From an uncultured Alphaproteobacteria bacterium (GTDB lineage: Bacteria > Pseudomonadota > Alphaproteobacteria > Methylaequorales > Methylaequoraceae): a stretch of DNA of 64,000 nt. Below are positions 1 to 8,819 of the stretch, in pieces. A program made the translations under genes and the position numbers. The notes under the pieces are model-generated. The model was not told where the DNA came from, did no database searches, and saw only the letters and a program-made list of their open reading frames with translations. Location: positions 1-64,000 of the forward strand of contig CACBBU010000005.1 in assembly GCA_902537615.1 (NCBI GenBank), written 5' to 3'. Each line of letters begins with the position of its first letter. Position 1 is the stretch's first letter.

Positions 1-540
1 TTAAAAGAAAAAAGAAGATTTATAGAGAATGACAAGTCTTTGACAAAATTTGAAAGAAAAAATGAGCTTAAAAAGTTGGAAAGACAACTTACACTGGGTG
101 TTCCATTTGACTCTATTATAGTGGCTTCAGATGGAGACAGGTTAACAGAAATTTTATCACATCTTGCATTTTATGACATTAATGCAAACAACACGTTTAT
201 TTATGGAACAAGTTTGTGGGAAGATACAAATAAAAAAGATAAAGTTTTTGAGAACACATATTTTGTTAGTAATTTAAAATCTAAAGAATCCTCTTTTTTA
301 AAAAACTACAAAGATGTATTCTCCAGAGACCCCTCCTCAGTAAGTTTTCACCTTTTTGATTTAATTGATTTGGTTAACGATTCTAAATTCTATGATACTT
401 ATCCTGAGGATAAGATTTTTTTCGGAGAATATACAAACAGTCTTCTTAAATCTGGTTATGTCAAAAGAGAAACTTTTATCAAGCAAAATAGAGCCGGAAA
501 GTCAAAAAATGTTTTTAGTTGTCAGCTAGATGAAATTTAG
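1..540 (+). CDS. LpoA-like penicillin-binding protein activator / periplasmic binding-fold protein, C-terminal fragment
   Basis: The frame is open from base 1, so this is the 3' part of a longer gene whose start lies outside the window; the TTG at 40 is not a convincing start. The visible part has the pattern of the C-terminal lobe of the LpoA / amino-acid-binding-protein fold: a segment FDSIIVASDGDRLTEIL followed by a beta strand and YGTSLWED. In this family the protein is an outer-membrane lipoprotein or periplasmic protein that stimulates peptidoglycan synthases. The 3' end runs 26 bases into the convergent rdgB gene. The family call rests on a short region and on my memory that such a gene often sits near rdgB-rph in Alphaproteobacteria; another periplasmic binding protein is possible. 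Confidence 0.6.
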   Translation, partial: LKEKRRFIENDKSLTKFERKNELKKLERQLTLGVPFDSIIVASDGDRLTEILSHLAFYDINANNTFIYGTSLWEDTNKKDKVFENTYFVSNLKSKESSFLKNYKDVFSRDPSSVSFHLFDLIDLVNDSKFYDTYPEDKIFFGEYTNSLLKSGYVKRETFIKQNRAGKSKNVFSCQLDEI

Positions 541-1114
541 CCATTTTTTTGAAAGCTTTAAACCTATGATCCAATAGAATTTTTTTCATGTGAGGCAATT
601 CACCAAAGGTCTTCTTCAAATTTGAAGGAATAAAAAAAGGGTCATAGCCGAAACCATTTTTTCCGCTTGGAGGCCATACTATTTTTCCTTCCACTTCCCC
701 TTTAAAAATGCTTATTTCCGAACTTTCTGACTTTAATGCTAAAGCACAGTGAAATGTGGCAGCAAAGCAATTTTTTTGTTTTGCCTCAAAATATAATTTT
801 TCCATAGCTTTAAGCCATCCACCATGTTTTTTTGCATATCTCGCTGAATAAATACCGGGGGAATGTCCTAAACTTTTTATACACAGGCCTGAATCGTCTG
901 AAAGACCAATAGAACCATCTGGAACAGTTTTAACTTTAATTATGGCATTTTCTTCAAATGTTTTTCCTGTTTCCTCAATTTCCTCAATTCCAAGCATTGA
1001 TATTGTTTGGATCTTTACACCATAATTTGAGAATAAAACTTTGAACTCAGCAATTTTTCCATTGTTGTGAGAAGCAAGGACTATTGTTTTGTTATTTAAT
1101 TTGAATTTTTTCAA
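515..1114 (-). CDS. rdgB: XTP/dITP pyrophosphatase (Ham1 family)
   Basis: This 199-residue protein matches the Ham1/RdgB family over its whole length. The N-terminal nucleotide-binding motif reads VLASHNNGKIAEF near residues 12-24, the acidic metal-binding region reads GLSDDSGL near residue 70, and FGYDPFF lies near residue 155. The enzyme hydrolyses non-canonical purine triphosphates (dITP, XTP) to the monophosphate and so keeps deaminated bases out of DNA. Its ATG overlaps the stop of rph by 4 nt (ATGA), so the two are translationally coupled in the common alphaproteobacterial order rph-rdgB. The usual next gene, hemW, is absent here; the convergent LpoA-like gene takes its place and overlaps the rdgB end. 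Confidence 0.95.
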   Translation of the reverse strand: MKKFKLNNKTIVLASHNNGKIAEFKVLFSNYGVKIQTISMLGIEEIEETGKTFEENAIIKVKTVPDGSIGLSDDSGLCIKSLGHSPGIYSARYAKKHGGWLKAMEKLYFEAKQKNCFAATFHCALALKSESSEISIFKGEVEGKIVWPPSGKNGFGYDPFFIPSNLKKTFGELPHMKKILLDHRFKAFKKMAKFHLADN

Positions 1115-1830
1115 ATTTTTCCTATTATTTTTTCTTGCAAACTAACGATTTCTTTGGCGGACTCAAGACCTAATTCAAGCATTTTATTTATTATTCTTAA
1201 ATTAAAGGTTGTTTTCTCTCCTGAAATTTGAACTTCTGAAATTCCTGTTTTTTTTGCAAAGACAAAATTTGCGTCAACATCTGCCATTGAATCTTCTTTG
1301 TAGTCAAGATCAACCATGATATTACCACAAACAACACCACAAGAAATTGCTGATAGGGAGTCTTTTAAAGGATTTTTTGAAAGAACTCCTATTTTCAGAA
1401 GTTTTTTGACCGCTAATGCTAATGCTACATATGCTCCAGTTATACTTGCTGTTCTTGTTCCTCCATCAGCTTGTATAACATCACAGTCAATTACAAATTG
1501 TCCTTTTGGAAAAACTTGAAGATCTAGAACTGTTCTAAGTGAGCGGCCAATTAATCTTTGTATCTCAATTGTTCTTCCAGTCTGTTTCCCTTGCCTTGCT
1601 TCCCTTCTGTTTCTTGAGTCTGTTGACGTTGGTAGCATTCCATATTCTGCCGTTAGCCAACCAGAATCTTTATTTTTAAGCCACGGAGGAACTTCAGTTT
1701 CAAATTTAGCTGTACAAATAACCTTTGTATTACCAAGACATATTAAACAAGAACCATCAGCATTCATGCTGAAATCCTTTATAATTGAAATTGGTCTAAT
1801 TTGATTATTTTTTCTATTAAAATTTCTCAT
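1111..1830 (-). CDS. rph: ribonuclease PH
   Basis: A phosphorolytic 3'-5' exoribonuclease that trims tRNA 3' ends. I place the start at the ATG ending at 1830, giving 239 residues with the family-typical opening MRNFNRKNNQIRPISI, which lines up with other RNase PH N-termini. An in-frame ATG 21 bases upstream (1851) would add seven unmatched residues; neither start has a clear Shine-Dalgarno sequence. Core motifs present are AEYGMLPTSTDSRNRREARQ, the GRTIEIQRLIGRSLR region and the DCDVIQADGGTRTASITGA active-site block. It is the first gene of the rph-rdgB pair and is divergent from hrcA, with fewer than 50 bases between the two start codons for both promoters. Confidence 0.95.
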   Translation of the reverse strand: MRNFNRKNNQIRPISIIKDFSMNADGSCLICLGNTKVICTAKFETEVPPWLKNKDSGWLTAEYGMLPTSTDSRNRREARQGKQTGRTIEIQRLIGRSLRTVLDLQVFPKGQFVIDCDVIQADGGTRTASITGAYVALALAVKKLLKIGVLSKNPLKDSLSAISCGVVCGNIMVDLDYKEDSMADVDANFVFAKKTGISEVQISGEKTTFNLRIINKMLELGLESAKEIVSLQEKIIGKI

Positions 1831-1876
1831 TGTTAAATATAATTGAGTCAAACATTATGATAAACTAATAAACATT

Positions 1877-2977
1877 ATGAGGAAAAAAGACAATCTAAAA
1901 TTCTCTAACATTTTATCTTTTCAAAAAAAAACCTCCAAGATTCTTGAATTAAATCAAAGGTCACGAAAAATTTTTAAGCTTATTGTTGATGACTTTTTGA
2001 AAGACGGAATGCCTGTTGGTTCGCGAAAGCTTTCTATAAAAATGGGAGAGAGGCTTTCTCCAGCATCAGTAAGAAATGTAATGTTTGACTTACAAGAAGC
2101 CGGTTTATTAAAATCAAACCACTCATCAGCAGGAAGAATACCCACTGATCTTGGATTAAGGTTTTTTGTTGATGGTTTGCTTCAAGTAAAAAAGATTACT
2201 TCTTCACAAAGTAAAGAGATACAAGAGACTATTAGTAAAAATTCAGCAAATCCTGATCAAATTTGTAATGATGCAGCAACAATGCTGTCAGGTTTATTAG
2301 ATTGTGCTGGTATTGTCATAGCTCCAAAATTAGACGGATCACTCAAACATATTGAATTTGTTCCAGTTAGTAAAGACAAGGCACTTGTAATTTTAATTAC
2401 AGATGATGGAATAATTGAAAATAGAATTATTTCTTTACCTAAGGGATTACCCGGGTCTTTACTCACCGAAACAACAAACTATTTAAACTCAATCATCAAG
2501 GGGAGGACTTTAATTCAAAGTAAAAAGATGATTAGTGAAGAAATAAAAAATGACAAAATTAGAATAGATAAGTTGGCACAAAAGTTAATTGATGACGGAA
2601 TAGCTTGTTGGGATGATGCAAGCAAAAAAACTAAGCTAATTGTCACAGGCACATCAAAATTATTGGATGATGTTCATGCTATTGACCAGCTTGAAGATAC
2701 AAGAGAATTGATAGAAAAATTAGAAAATAAAAAGAATTTAATGGGAATAATTGATGAGACTAATGAGGCTCGTGGTCTTCAAATTTACATTGGTTCAGAA
2801 AACAATTTATTTGGTTTAACAGGTTGTACAACCATTATAAGTCCCTTTAAAAATAAAGACAAAGAGATAATTGGTGCAATTGGTGTTATTGGACCAATGC
2901 GACTAAACTATGCTAAGATAATCCCGGTTGTTGATTACACAGCAAATATGATAAGTAAAAAGTTTCAAATCACTTAA
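1877..2977 (+). CDS. hrcA: heat-inducible transcription repressor HrcA
   Basis: A 366-residue protein with an N-terminal winged-helix domain (about residues 25-100) containing DGMPVGSRKLSIKMGERLSPASV and AGRIPTD, followed by the GAF-like effector domain ending in GVIGPMRLNYAKIIPVVDY, the classic C-terminal signature. HrcA represses chaperone genes by binding CIRCE inverted repeats. The N-terminus carries about 20 extra residues before the HTH compared with typical members. I found no good CIRCE element upstream of hrcA, grpE or dnaK in this window, so its targets (for example groESL) are probably elsewhere. It is followed by grpE 16 bases downstream, in an evident operon. Confidence 0.95.
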   Translation: MRKKDNLKFSNILSFQKKTSKILELNQRSRKIFKLIVDDFLKDGMPVGSRKLSIKMGERLSPASVRNVMFDLQEAGLLKSNHSSAGRIPTDLGLRFFVDGLLQVKKITSSQSKEIQETISKNSANPDQICNDAATMLSGLLDCAGIVIAPKLDGSLKHIEFVPVSKDKALVILITDDGIIENRIISLPKGLPGSLLTETTNYLNSIIKGRTLIQSKKMISEEIKNDKIRIDKLAQKLIDDGIACWDDASKKTKLIVTGTSKLLDDVHAIDQLEDTRELIEKLENKKNLMGIIDETNEARGLQIYIGSENNLFGLTGCTTIISPFKNKDKEIIGAIGVIGPMRLNYAKIIPVVDYTANMISKKFQIT

Positions 2978-2993
2978 GAATTAGGAGGTGTCA

Positions 2994-3599
2994 ATGAACG
3001 AACAAAGTAAAGATAAAAAGAAAGAAAGTCCAGATTTTAAGAAACCAGAAAATTTAGCTAAAGAAAAAAAATCATCAGATAAGAATGCTCAGAAAAAAGT
3101 AAAAAGTAGCCAGGACTTGTTAATTGATGAACTAAAGTCAAAACTAAATGATGTTGAGGATAAACTTTTAAGATCATTGGCTGATAATGATAATCTTAGA
3201 AAGAGGCATGAAAAGGAAATTGAAGATAATTCAAAATATGCAATCAAAAATTTCTCTTATTCATTACTAAATGTAGCTGATAATTTGCAGCGAGCATTAG
3301 AATCTATACCTGATAGTAGAGAAACTGGCTCGGATAATAATGTTTTAAAAAATCTAATCATTGGAATCCAAGCTGTAGAGAAAGAACTTATTAACTCTTT
3401 AGAAAAGCACGGAGTTACAAAATTTGAATCAATTAACCAAAAATTTAACCCTGAAATTCATCAGGCAGTTTCTAAAGTTCATAATGAAAAAGCCAACGGA
3501 ACTATTGTAGAGGAAATGCAGAAAGGTTTTAAAATAGGTGAAAGACTTTTGAGACCTGCCATGGTTGTGGTATCCATGGGACCAGAAATAAAAAAATAG
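2994..3599 (+). CDS. grpE: nucleotide exchange factor GrpE
   Basis: GrpE is the ADP-release factor of the DnaK chaperone cycle. The open frame begins at a GTG (2988), but that GTG overlaps a perfect AGGAGG Shine-Dalgarno (2983-2988). The ATG five bases after it, at 2994, is the true start and gives 201 residues. The first 45 residues are charged and lysine-rich, followed by a long coiled coil (about 45-100, DELKSKLNDVEDKLLRSLAD NDNLRKR) and the C-terminal beta domain with FNPEIHQAV and GTIVEEMQKGFKIGERLLRPA, the family signature. It lies directly behind hrcA. It is convergent with an AlkB-family gene, which separates it from dnaK. Confidence 0.95.
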   Translation: MNEQSKDKKKESPDFKKPENLAKEKKSSDKNAQKKVKSSQDLLIDELKSKLNDVEDKLLRSLADNDNLRKRHEKEIEDNSKYAIKNFSYSLLNVADNLQRALESIPDSRETGSDNNVLKNLIIGIQAVEKELINSLEKHGVTKFESINQKFNPEIHQAVSKVHNEKANGTIVEEMQKGFKIGERLLRPAMVVVSMGPEIKK

Positions 3600-3606
3600 A
3601 GGAAAG

Positions 3607-4218
3607 CTAATTTTCCTCAAATCTTCTTAGTGTTATAGATACTCTTCCTTCTTTTGGAAGGTCAACATTTTTACTATTAAAAAAAATATTCTTGTCGCTT
3701 TTATAAACTTTACTTATTGAATGGTAGTATAATCTAGACTCGTTTTTTAAAACAACCACTGAGCCAGAGGGTAAACATACTTTTTTTAAATTTTTCCTTG
3801 AACTACCGTAATTAAAAATTGCTTTATTGCCAATGGAAATTAAAACAACCGGATAGGAAAAGTTGTTTTCATCTTTATCTTGATGAAGACCAAGGGTGGC
3901 TTTTTCATTTTTGTAAACATTGATTAAAGAACAATTAGGTGGAATTAATGAGGAACTATACTTATTCCAAGTTTTAAGTAAAGTGATGGGAATGGGAGGC
4001 CATTTTTTTTTGGTAAACGGGTGAAATTTTACATATTTGTAACCTTGTTTATCAGATAACCAACCCCACGCTCCGGCATTCGTTATACTAACTTTTAATT
4101 GGTTATTCCAAATTGGAGTTAAGGGGGTAAATAAAGGAGCTTTATAAATTATATCAGATATTTCGTGTACAATTTTTTTTTGGGTATAGTTGCTTAGTTC
4201 ACTGATAAGAATTTTCAT
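3607..4218 (-). CDS. alkB: AlkB-family alpha-ketoglutarate-dependent dioxygenase (alkylated-base repair)
   Basis: A 203-residue Fe(II)/2-oxoglutarate dioxygenase of the AlkB type. The iron triad is visible as H112-x-D114 (GLHQDKDE) and H166 (YYHSIS), and the 2-oxoglutarate-binding arginines lie in RVSITLRR (residues 192-199). The substrate lid region contains NAGAWGW and GYKYV. AlkB enzymes reverse N-alkyl lesions (1-methyladenine, 3-methylcytosine) in DNA or RNA by oxidative demethylation. It sits on the opposite strand between grpE and dnaK, 7 bases from the grpE stop. I see no Ada box or similar regulatory gene nearby. The gene symbol is by family; a different AlkB subgroup is possible. 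Confidence 0.85.
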   Translation of the reverse strand: MKILISELSNYTQKKIVHEISDIIYKAPLFTPLTPIWNNQLKVSITNAGAWGWLSDKQGYKYVKFHPFTKKKWPPIPITLLKTWNKYSSSLIPPNCSLINVYKNEKATLGLHQDKDENNFSYPVVLISIGNKAIFNYGSSRKNLKKVCLPSGSVVVLKNESRLYYHSISKVYKSDKNIFFNSKNVDLPKEGRVSITLRRFEEN

Positions 4219-4224
4219 TTTTTT

Positions 4225-4250
4225 CTTGATTTAAAGGTTATATTCATAAT
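4225..4250 (+). promoter_or_regulatory. possible heat-shock (sigma-32 type) promoter for dnaK
   Basis: CTTG at 4225-4228 and CATAAT at 4245-4250 are separated by 16 bases in the 135-base gap before dnaK. This resembles the CTTG...CATNT pattern of alphaproteobacterial RpoH promoters. It is a weak match made by eye in very AT-rich DNA and it implies a leader of about 95 bases. Confidence 0.3.
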
Positions 4251-4353
4251 ATAAGATAGTAGCTTTAATAACATTTTTTTGATAGTGCCTTTCAGAGGGC
4301 TATTAGATAAATTCTGTCCAATTTAATATTTATAGGAAGAAAAGGAGCTTTAT

Positions 4354-6333
4354 ATGTCAATTATTGGAATAGATTTAGGTACAACTAATTCGTGTGTTGC
4401 CATTATGGATGGCAAATCCCCAAAAGTTATAGAAAACGTAGAAGGTACTAGAACAACACCTTCAATGGTGGCTTTCACCGATAACAATGAAAACCTTGTC
4501 GGCCAATCAGCTAAAAGACAAGCAGTAACAAACCCAGAAAAAACGCTGTTTGCCATTAAAAGGCTAATTGGGCGTAGAATGGATGACCCCGCTGTAAAAA
4601 AAGATATAGAGGTATTACCTTACAAAATTGTAGCTGGTGATAATGATGATGCGTGGGTTGAGATCGCCGGAAAAAAACATTCTCCTAGCCAAATTAGTGC
4701 AATGATTCTTCAAAAAATGAAAGAAACTGCAGAAAAGTTTTTAGGAAAACCGGTCAAAGAAGCCGTTATTACAGTTCCTGCATATTTTAATGATGCTCAA
4801 AGACAGGCTACTAAAGATGCTGGAAAGATAGCTGGCCTTGACGTTAAAAGAATTATAAACGAACCGACAGCAGCTGCTCTTGCCTATGGACTGGATAAGA
4901 AAAAAGCAGGCACGGTAGCAGTTTATGATTTAGGTGGAGGTACGTTTGATATCTCTATACTTGAAATTGGTGATGGTGTATTTGAAGTTAAAGCAACAAA
5001 CGGAGACACAAAATTAGGCGGAGAAGATTTTGATAATGTTTTAATAGATTATTTTGCTGCTGAATTTAAAAAGGAACAATCAATAGATCTCAAAAACGAT
5101 AAATTAGCGTTACAAAGACTTAAAGAGGCAGCAGAAAAAGCTAAAATTGAGTTGTCAACGTCTGCTCAAACAGAAGTAAACTTGCCTTTCATAACTGCGG
5201 ATTCCTCTGGTCCCAAGCACTTAAACATAAAACTTTCTAGATCAAAGTTTGAATCATTAGTTTCTGATCTTGTGGACAGATCAATTGAACCTTGCAAGCA
5301 GGCATTAAAAGATGCAGGGCTTAGTGCCGGTGAGATAAATGATGTTATCCTTGTTGGTGGTATGACCAGAATGCCAAAGGTGATTGAAGCTGTCAAAAAT
5401 TTCTTTGGAAAAGAACCCAACAGAAGCGTTAACCCAGACGAAGTTGTGGCACTCGGGGCAGCTGTTCAAGGTGGTGTTTTGTCGGGAGATGTTAAGGATG
5501 TTCTTCTGCTTGACGTTACTCCGCTTTCTCTTGGCATTGAAACATTAGGTGGGGTTTTTACTAAGTTAATTGAGAAAAATACAACTATTCCGACGAATAA
5601 GAGCCAAGTATTTTCTACAGCTGATGATAATCAATCTGCGGTCACAATTAGGGTTTTTCAGGGTGAAAGGCAAATCGCAACAGATAATAAATTGTTAGGT
5701 CAATTTGATTTGGTAGGAATTCCTCCAGCACCAAAGGGCACCCCCCAAATTGAAGTTACCTTTGATATAGATGCCAATGGGATTGTTAAAGTTTCAGCAA
5801 AAGATAAAGCAACTGGAAAAGAGCATCAGATCCAAATAAAAGCATCAGGTGGTTTGAGCGAAGAAGACATTGAAAAAATGGTTAAAGACGCTGAAGCTAA
5901 TGCTGAGTCTGATAAGAAAAAACTTGAGGCTATTGAAGCTAGAAATAATGCAGATTCAATTGTTCACAGCACGGAAAAAAGCCTTAAAGATCATGGTAAT
6001 AAAGTTCCAAAAGAAGACAAAGACAAAATAGAAAAATCTTTAGAAGAGCTTAAAAACCTTCTCAAGGATGAAAAGGCAGAAACTACCGCTTTAAAGGAAA
6101 AAACAGATGCCTTAATTCAGAATTCTATGAAATTAGGTGAAATTATGTATAAGGAAGCTCAAGAAAAAGCTGAGAAAGAAAAAAAGGCCTCTGAAGATAG
6201 TGGTAAAGGCAAAGCCGACACCAAGGCGAATAAAGCTAAAAAGGCTAAAAAAGATGAAAAAGTTGTAGATGCAGACTTTGAAGATGTTACAGATAAAAAA
6301 GACTCTGATGATAATAAAGAAAAATCAGCTTAA
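4354..6333 (+). CDS. dnaK: molecular chaperone DnaK (Hsp70)
   Basis: A full-length Hsp70 of 659 residues. The ATPase domain opens with [13 protein letters not shown] and carries the Hsp70 signatures [15 protein letters not shown] and [13 protein letters not shown]. The peptide-binding domain follows from about residue 390 ([17 protein letters not shown]), and the C-terminal lid ends in a lysine- and acid-rich tail that includes DADFEDV near residue 642. The start has a strong AGGAG (aaaaggagcttt) upstream. DnaK refolds and protects proteins with DnaJ and GrpE, both present here. dnaJ follows 20 bases downstream in an operon. Confidence 0.98.
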   Translation: MSIIGIDLGTTNSCVAIMDGKSPKVIENVEGTRTTPSMVAFTDNNENLVGQSAKRQAVTNPEKTLFAIKRLIGRRMDDPAVKKDIEVLPYKIVAGDNDDAWVEIAGKKHSPSQISAMILQKMKETAEKFLGKPVKEAVITVPAYFNDAQRQATKDAGKIAGLDVKRIINEPTAAALAYGLDKKKAGTVAVYDLGGGTFDISILEIGDGVFEVKATNGDTKLGGEDFDNVLIDYFAAEFKKEQSIDLKNDKLALQRLKEAAEKAKIELSTSAQTEVNLPFITADSSGPKHLNIKLSRSKFESLVSDLVDRSIEPCKQALKDAGLSAGEINDVILVGGMTRMPKVIEAVKNFFGKEPNRSVNPDEVVALGAAVQGGVLSGDVKDVLLLDVTPLSLGIETLGGVFTKLIEKNTTIPTNKSQVFSTADDNQSAVTIRVFQGERQIATDNKLLGQFDLVGIPPAPKGTPQIEVTFDIDANGIVKVSAKDKATGKEHQIQIKASGGLSEEDIEKMVKDAEANAESDKKKLEAIEARNNADSIVHSTEKSLKDHGNKVPKEDKDKIEKSLEELKNLLKDEKAETTALKEKTDALIQNSMKLGEIMYKEAQEKAEKEKKASEDSGKGKADTKANKAKKAKKDEKVVDADFEDVTDKKDSDDNKEKSA

Positions 6334-6353
6334 TTAATTATTTCGAATGCGCC

Positions 6354-7478
6354 ATGTCAAAGCGAGATTATTATGATGTCTTAGGTGTTTCAAAAGATGC
6401 TGATTCTAGTAGTCTTAAATCAGCCTATAGAAAATTAGCAATGCAATACCATCCGGATAAAAACCCTGGAGACGTAGAATCAGAAAAAAAATTTAAAGAA
6501 GTTTCTGAGGCCTATGAAATTCTTTCAAACTCAGAAAAAAGACAAGCCTACGACGCTTACGGTCATGACGCATTCAACCAAAGTGGTGGTGGCGGTTTTT
6601 CCGACGGTTTTAGCGGTTTTGGAAGTTTTTCAGATATCTTTGAAGATTTTTTTGGTGATATGGGTGGAAGCGGGTCTTCAAGAAAAAAACAACAACGTGG
6701 CCAAGACTTAAAATATGAGGTCGACGTAGATTTACGTGAGGCATATACTGGTGTTAAAAAAGAAATCTCATTTGATACACTCGTAAGGTGCGATTCATGT
6801 AATGGCTCTGGTTCAGAAAAAGGTTCGGGATTAAAAAGTTGTGGTGCATGTGGTGGTTCTGGAAGAACGAGAGCCTCACAAGGTTTTTTTACAGTTGAAA
6901 GAACTTGCTCGGCATGTGGTGGGGCAGGCCAAGTTATAACAGATCCCTGCGGAAATTGTAATGGAGAAGGAAGAAAAAGAAAAAATAGAAAGATAGAAGT
7001 AAACATTCCTGCGGGGGTTGAAGATGGAAGTAGAATAAGATTACAAGAAGAAGGTGCCGTTGGTCCTCATGGAGCAGCACCAGGCGACTTGTATTTATTT
7101 GTGAGCATGGTAGACCACCCTATATTTGACAGAGACGGTCTAAATATTTTTTGTAATGTACCCGTTTCTATTGTTGATGCCTCATTAGGTGGTTCAGTAG
7201 ATGTTCCCACTGTTTCAGGTGGAAAGGTTAAGGTTAAGATTCCCTCAGGAGCACAAAATGGAGATCAGTTTAGATTAAGTGGCAAAGGAATGCCAACTGT
7301 GAGGTCAACTCACTTTGGTGATATGATTATTTCTTTATCTGTTGAAATACCAAAAAACCTATCAGAAAAACAAAAAAAGTTGTTAAGGGAATTTAATGAG
7401 GAATTAACTCAAAAAAATAGTCCAGAAAGCTCTGGTTTCTTTTCTAAGGTTAAAGACTTCTGGGAAGGATTGACTTAG
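6354..7478 (+). CDS. dnaJ: chaperone protein DnaJ (Hsp40)
   Basis: A 374-residue class I J-protein. Residues 5-70 form the J domain with the HPD motif (YHPDKNPGD). A Gly/Phe-rich linker ([14 protein letters not shown]) follows, then four zinc-binding repeats of the CxxCxGxG type ([32 protein letters not shown]), then the C-terminal substrate-binding domains. It stimulates DnaK ATPase activity and hands over clients. The gene lies 20 bases downstream of dnaK and 8 bases upstream of dapB, so dapB is probably co-transcribed with the chaperones. Confidence 0.97.
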   Translation: MSKRDYYDVLGVSKDADSSSLKSAYRKLAMQYHPDKNPGDVESEKKFKEVSEAYEILSNSEKRQAYDAYGHDAFNQSGGGGFSDGFSGFGSFSDIFEDFFGDMGGSGSSRKKQQRGQDLKYEVDVDLREAYTGVKKEISFDTLVRCDSCNGSGSEKGSGLKSCGACGGSGRTRASQGFFTVERTCSACGGAGQVITDPCGNCNGEGRKRKNRKIEVNIPAGVEDGSRIRLQEEGAVGPHGAAPGDLYLFVSMVDHPIFDRDGLNIFCNVPVSIVDASLGGSVDVPTVSGGKVKVKIPSGAQNGDQFRLSGKGMPTVRSTHFGDMIISLSVEIPKNLSEKQKKLLREFNEELTQKNSPESSGFFSKVKDFWEGLT

Positions 7479-7486
7479 GGATTCTA

Positions 7487-8266
7487 ATGAAAAAAATCAA
7501 AATAGGTATCTTTGGACCTAAAGGAAGAATGGGTAAAAGCATTCTGGAACAAATTAAAAATTTCAGTGAGTTAAAACTTTCCAGCTTATGCGAGAATAAA
7601 ACACATTCAATTGTAGGCAAGGAACTTGCGGGAATTTTAGTTCACTCTGATTTAAAGAAATTAGTTAATGAATCAGACGTAATTATTGATTTTACTATTC
7701 CTGAGGCAACAATAAATTTATTGGAAGAATTAAGAAAAAGTAGGAAGAAAACAGCAGTCGTTACCGGAACAACTGGATTTACAAAAAGTCAGGAAAAAAA
7801 GTTTTTAAAATTATGCAAAGGTTTAAAAATTCTTCAATCATTTAATATGAGCTTAGGAATTAATATTCTTAAAGAATTAGTAAAAAAAACAGCAAAAATC
7901 ATCTCAGAAGAATCCGACATTGAAATTAGTGAAATACATCACAATATGAAAAGGGATGTACCATCTGGCACAGCATTATCACTCGCAGATTCTGTTAATG
8001 AAGGAGTTAAGGTGAAAAAAAAAAATAGCTATAGATTACAATCAACTAATTTACTTAGAAAAAAAAATGAAATAGGGTTTTCTTCGGTAAGAGGCGGAGA
8101 TGTTGTAGGAGAACATTCAGTTTATTTTTTTATGGATGGTGAAAGAATTGAATTAACACATAGGGCAGTAGATAGAAAAATATTCTCAAATGGTGCTTTA
8201 AAAGCTGCAACCTGGATTTTTAACAAAAAACCTGGTATGTACTCATTAGTAGATATGTTAGGTTAA
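7487..8266 (+). CDS. dapB: 4-hydroxy-tetrahydrodipicolinate reductase
   Basis: A 259-residue DapB, which reduces 4-hydroxy-tetrahydrodipicolinate in the lysine / meso-diaminopimelate pathway. The N-terminal Rossmann motif reads IGIFGPKGRMGKSI (residues 6-19), the VVTGTTGF segment lies near residue 92, and the signature EIHHNMKRDVPSGTAL holds the catalytic His and Lys region near residue 150. It follows dnaJ by 8 bases and is followed by a lipoprotein gene only 4 bases downstream. The dnaJ-dapB adjacency is common in Alphaproteobacteria. Confidence 0.96.
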   Translation: MKKIKIGIFGPKGRMGKSILEQIKNFSELKLSSLCENKTHSIVGKELAGILVHSDLKKLVNESDVIIDFTIPEATINLLEELRKSRKKTAVVTGTTGFTKSQEKKFLKLCKGLKILQSFNMSLGINILKELVKKTAKIISEESDIEISEIHHNMKRDVPSGTALSLADSVNEGVKVKKKNSYRLQSTNLLRKKNEIGFSSVRGGDVVGEHSVYFFMDGERIELTHRAVDRKIFSNGALKAATWIFNKKPGMYSLVDMLG

Positions 8267-8270
8267 TTTT

Positions 8271-8819
8271 ATGAAAAAGTTAAAGTTATTTTGTGTTCTT
8301 GTTTGTTCTTTATTTGTCTTCTCTTGTGAAGAGAAAATATCACAGGAAGATCTTAATTCATACAAATCAATAATGGATATAAGGCTTGGTCATCTAGGTA
8401 ACGCTATAATAATTCAAGGACGTTTATTAGATGCATTTAACCTCAGAAACGACAGAGCAGACGAAGATCATTTTAAAGAAGCTGAGGAGTTGGTAAAAGG
8501 AAACCTTGAGCTATTTGGAAGACCTGACGAGCTTAAGAAATTATCTATTCCAAGCTCTGGAAAGCTGAGAAAAATTCACAGTTCACTGATAGAAGCATCT
8601 GAGCTTCTAATTCAAGCTAGCAATGCGTTAGAAGATAATGCATGGTTAGGTGGTTCAGTGAGCTACGCTGAGAGAAATCTTGAAATTGCGCGAGTAAATT
8701 TTCAAACCGCAATTAAAGAAATATACGCTATTGAAGATGATAAAGAAATTAAACCAGCCATAGAACCTCAAGAATATGAAGTAGGCGAAAAACCAGAAAG
8801 ATTTGATTTTAAAAAATAA
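8271..8819 (+). CDS. hypothetical lipoprotein
   Basis: I do not recognise the family. The 182-residue product starts with a lipoprotein signal peptide: KK at the N-terminus, a hydrophobic core and the lipobox FVFSC with the cysteine at residue 19. The mature part is predicted to be mostly alpha-helical and acidic, with amphipathic stretches around residues 60-90 and 105-155 and a charged tail rich in E, P and K. It starts 4 bases after dapB, so it is probably in the dnaK-dnaJ-dapB transcript. Its stop codon directly abuts (0 bases) the stop of the convergent permease gene. Confidence 0.75.
   Translation: MKKLKLFCVLVCSLFVFSCEEKISQEDLNSYKSIMDIRLGHLGNAIIIQGRLLDAFNLRNDRADEDHFKEAEELVKGNLELFGRPDELKKLSIPSSGKLRKIHSSLIEASELLIQASNALEDNAWLGGSVSYAERNLEIARVNFQTAIKEIYAIEDDKEIKPAIEPQEYEVGEKPERFDFKK

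Noticed and set aside
4270-4312. Possible CIRCE operator upstream of dnaK
   Set aside because: The imperfect repeat around ATAGTGCC ... GGGCTAT does not match the CIRCE arms (TTAGCACTC / GAGTGCTAA) or its 9-base spacing.
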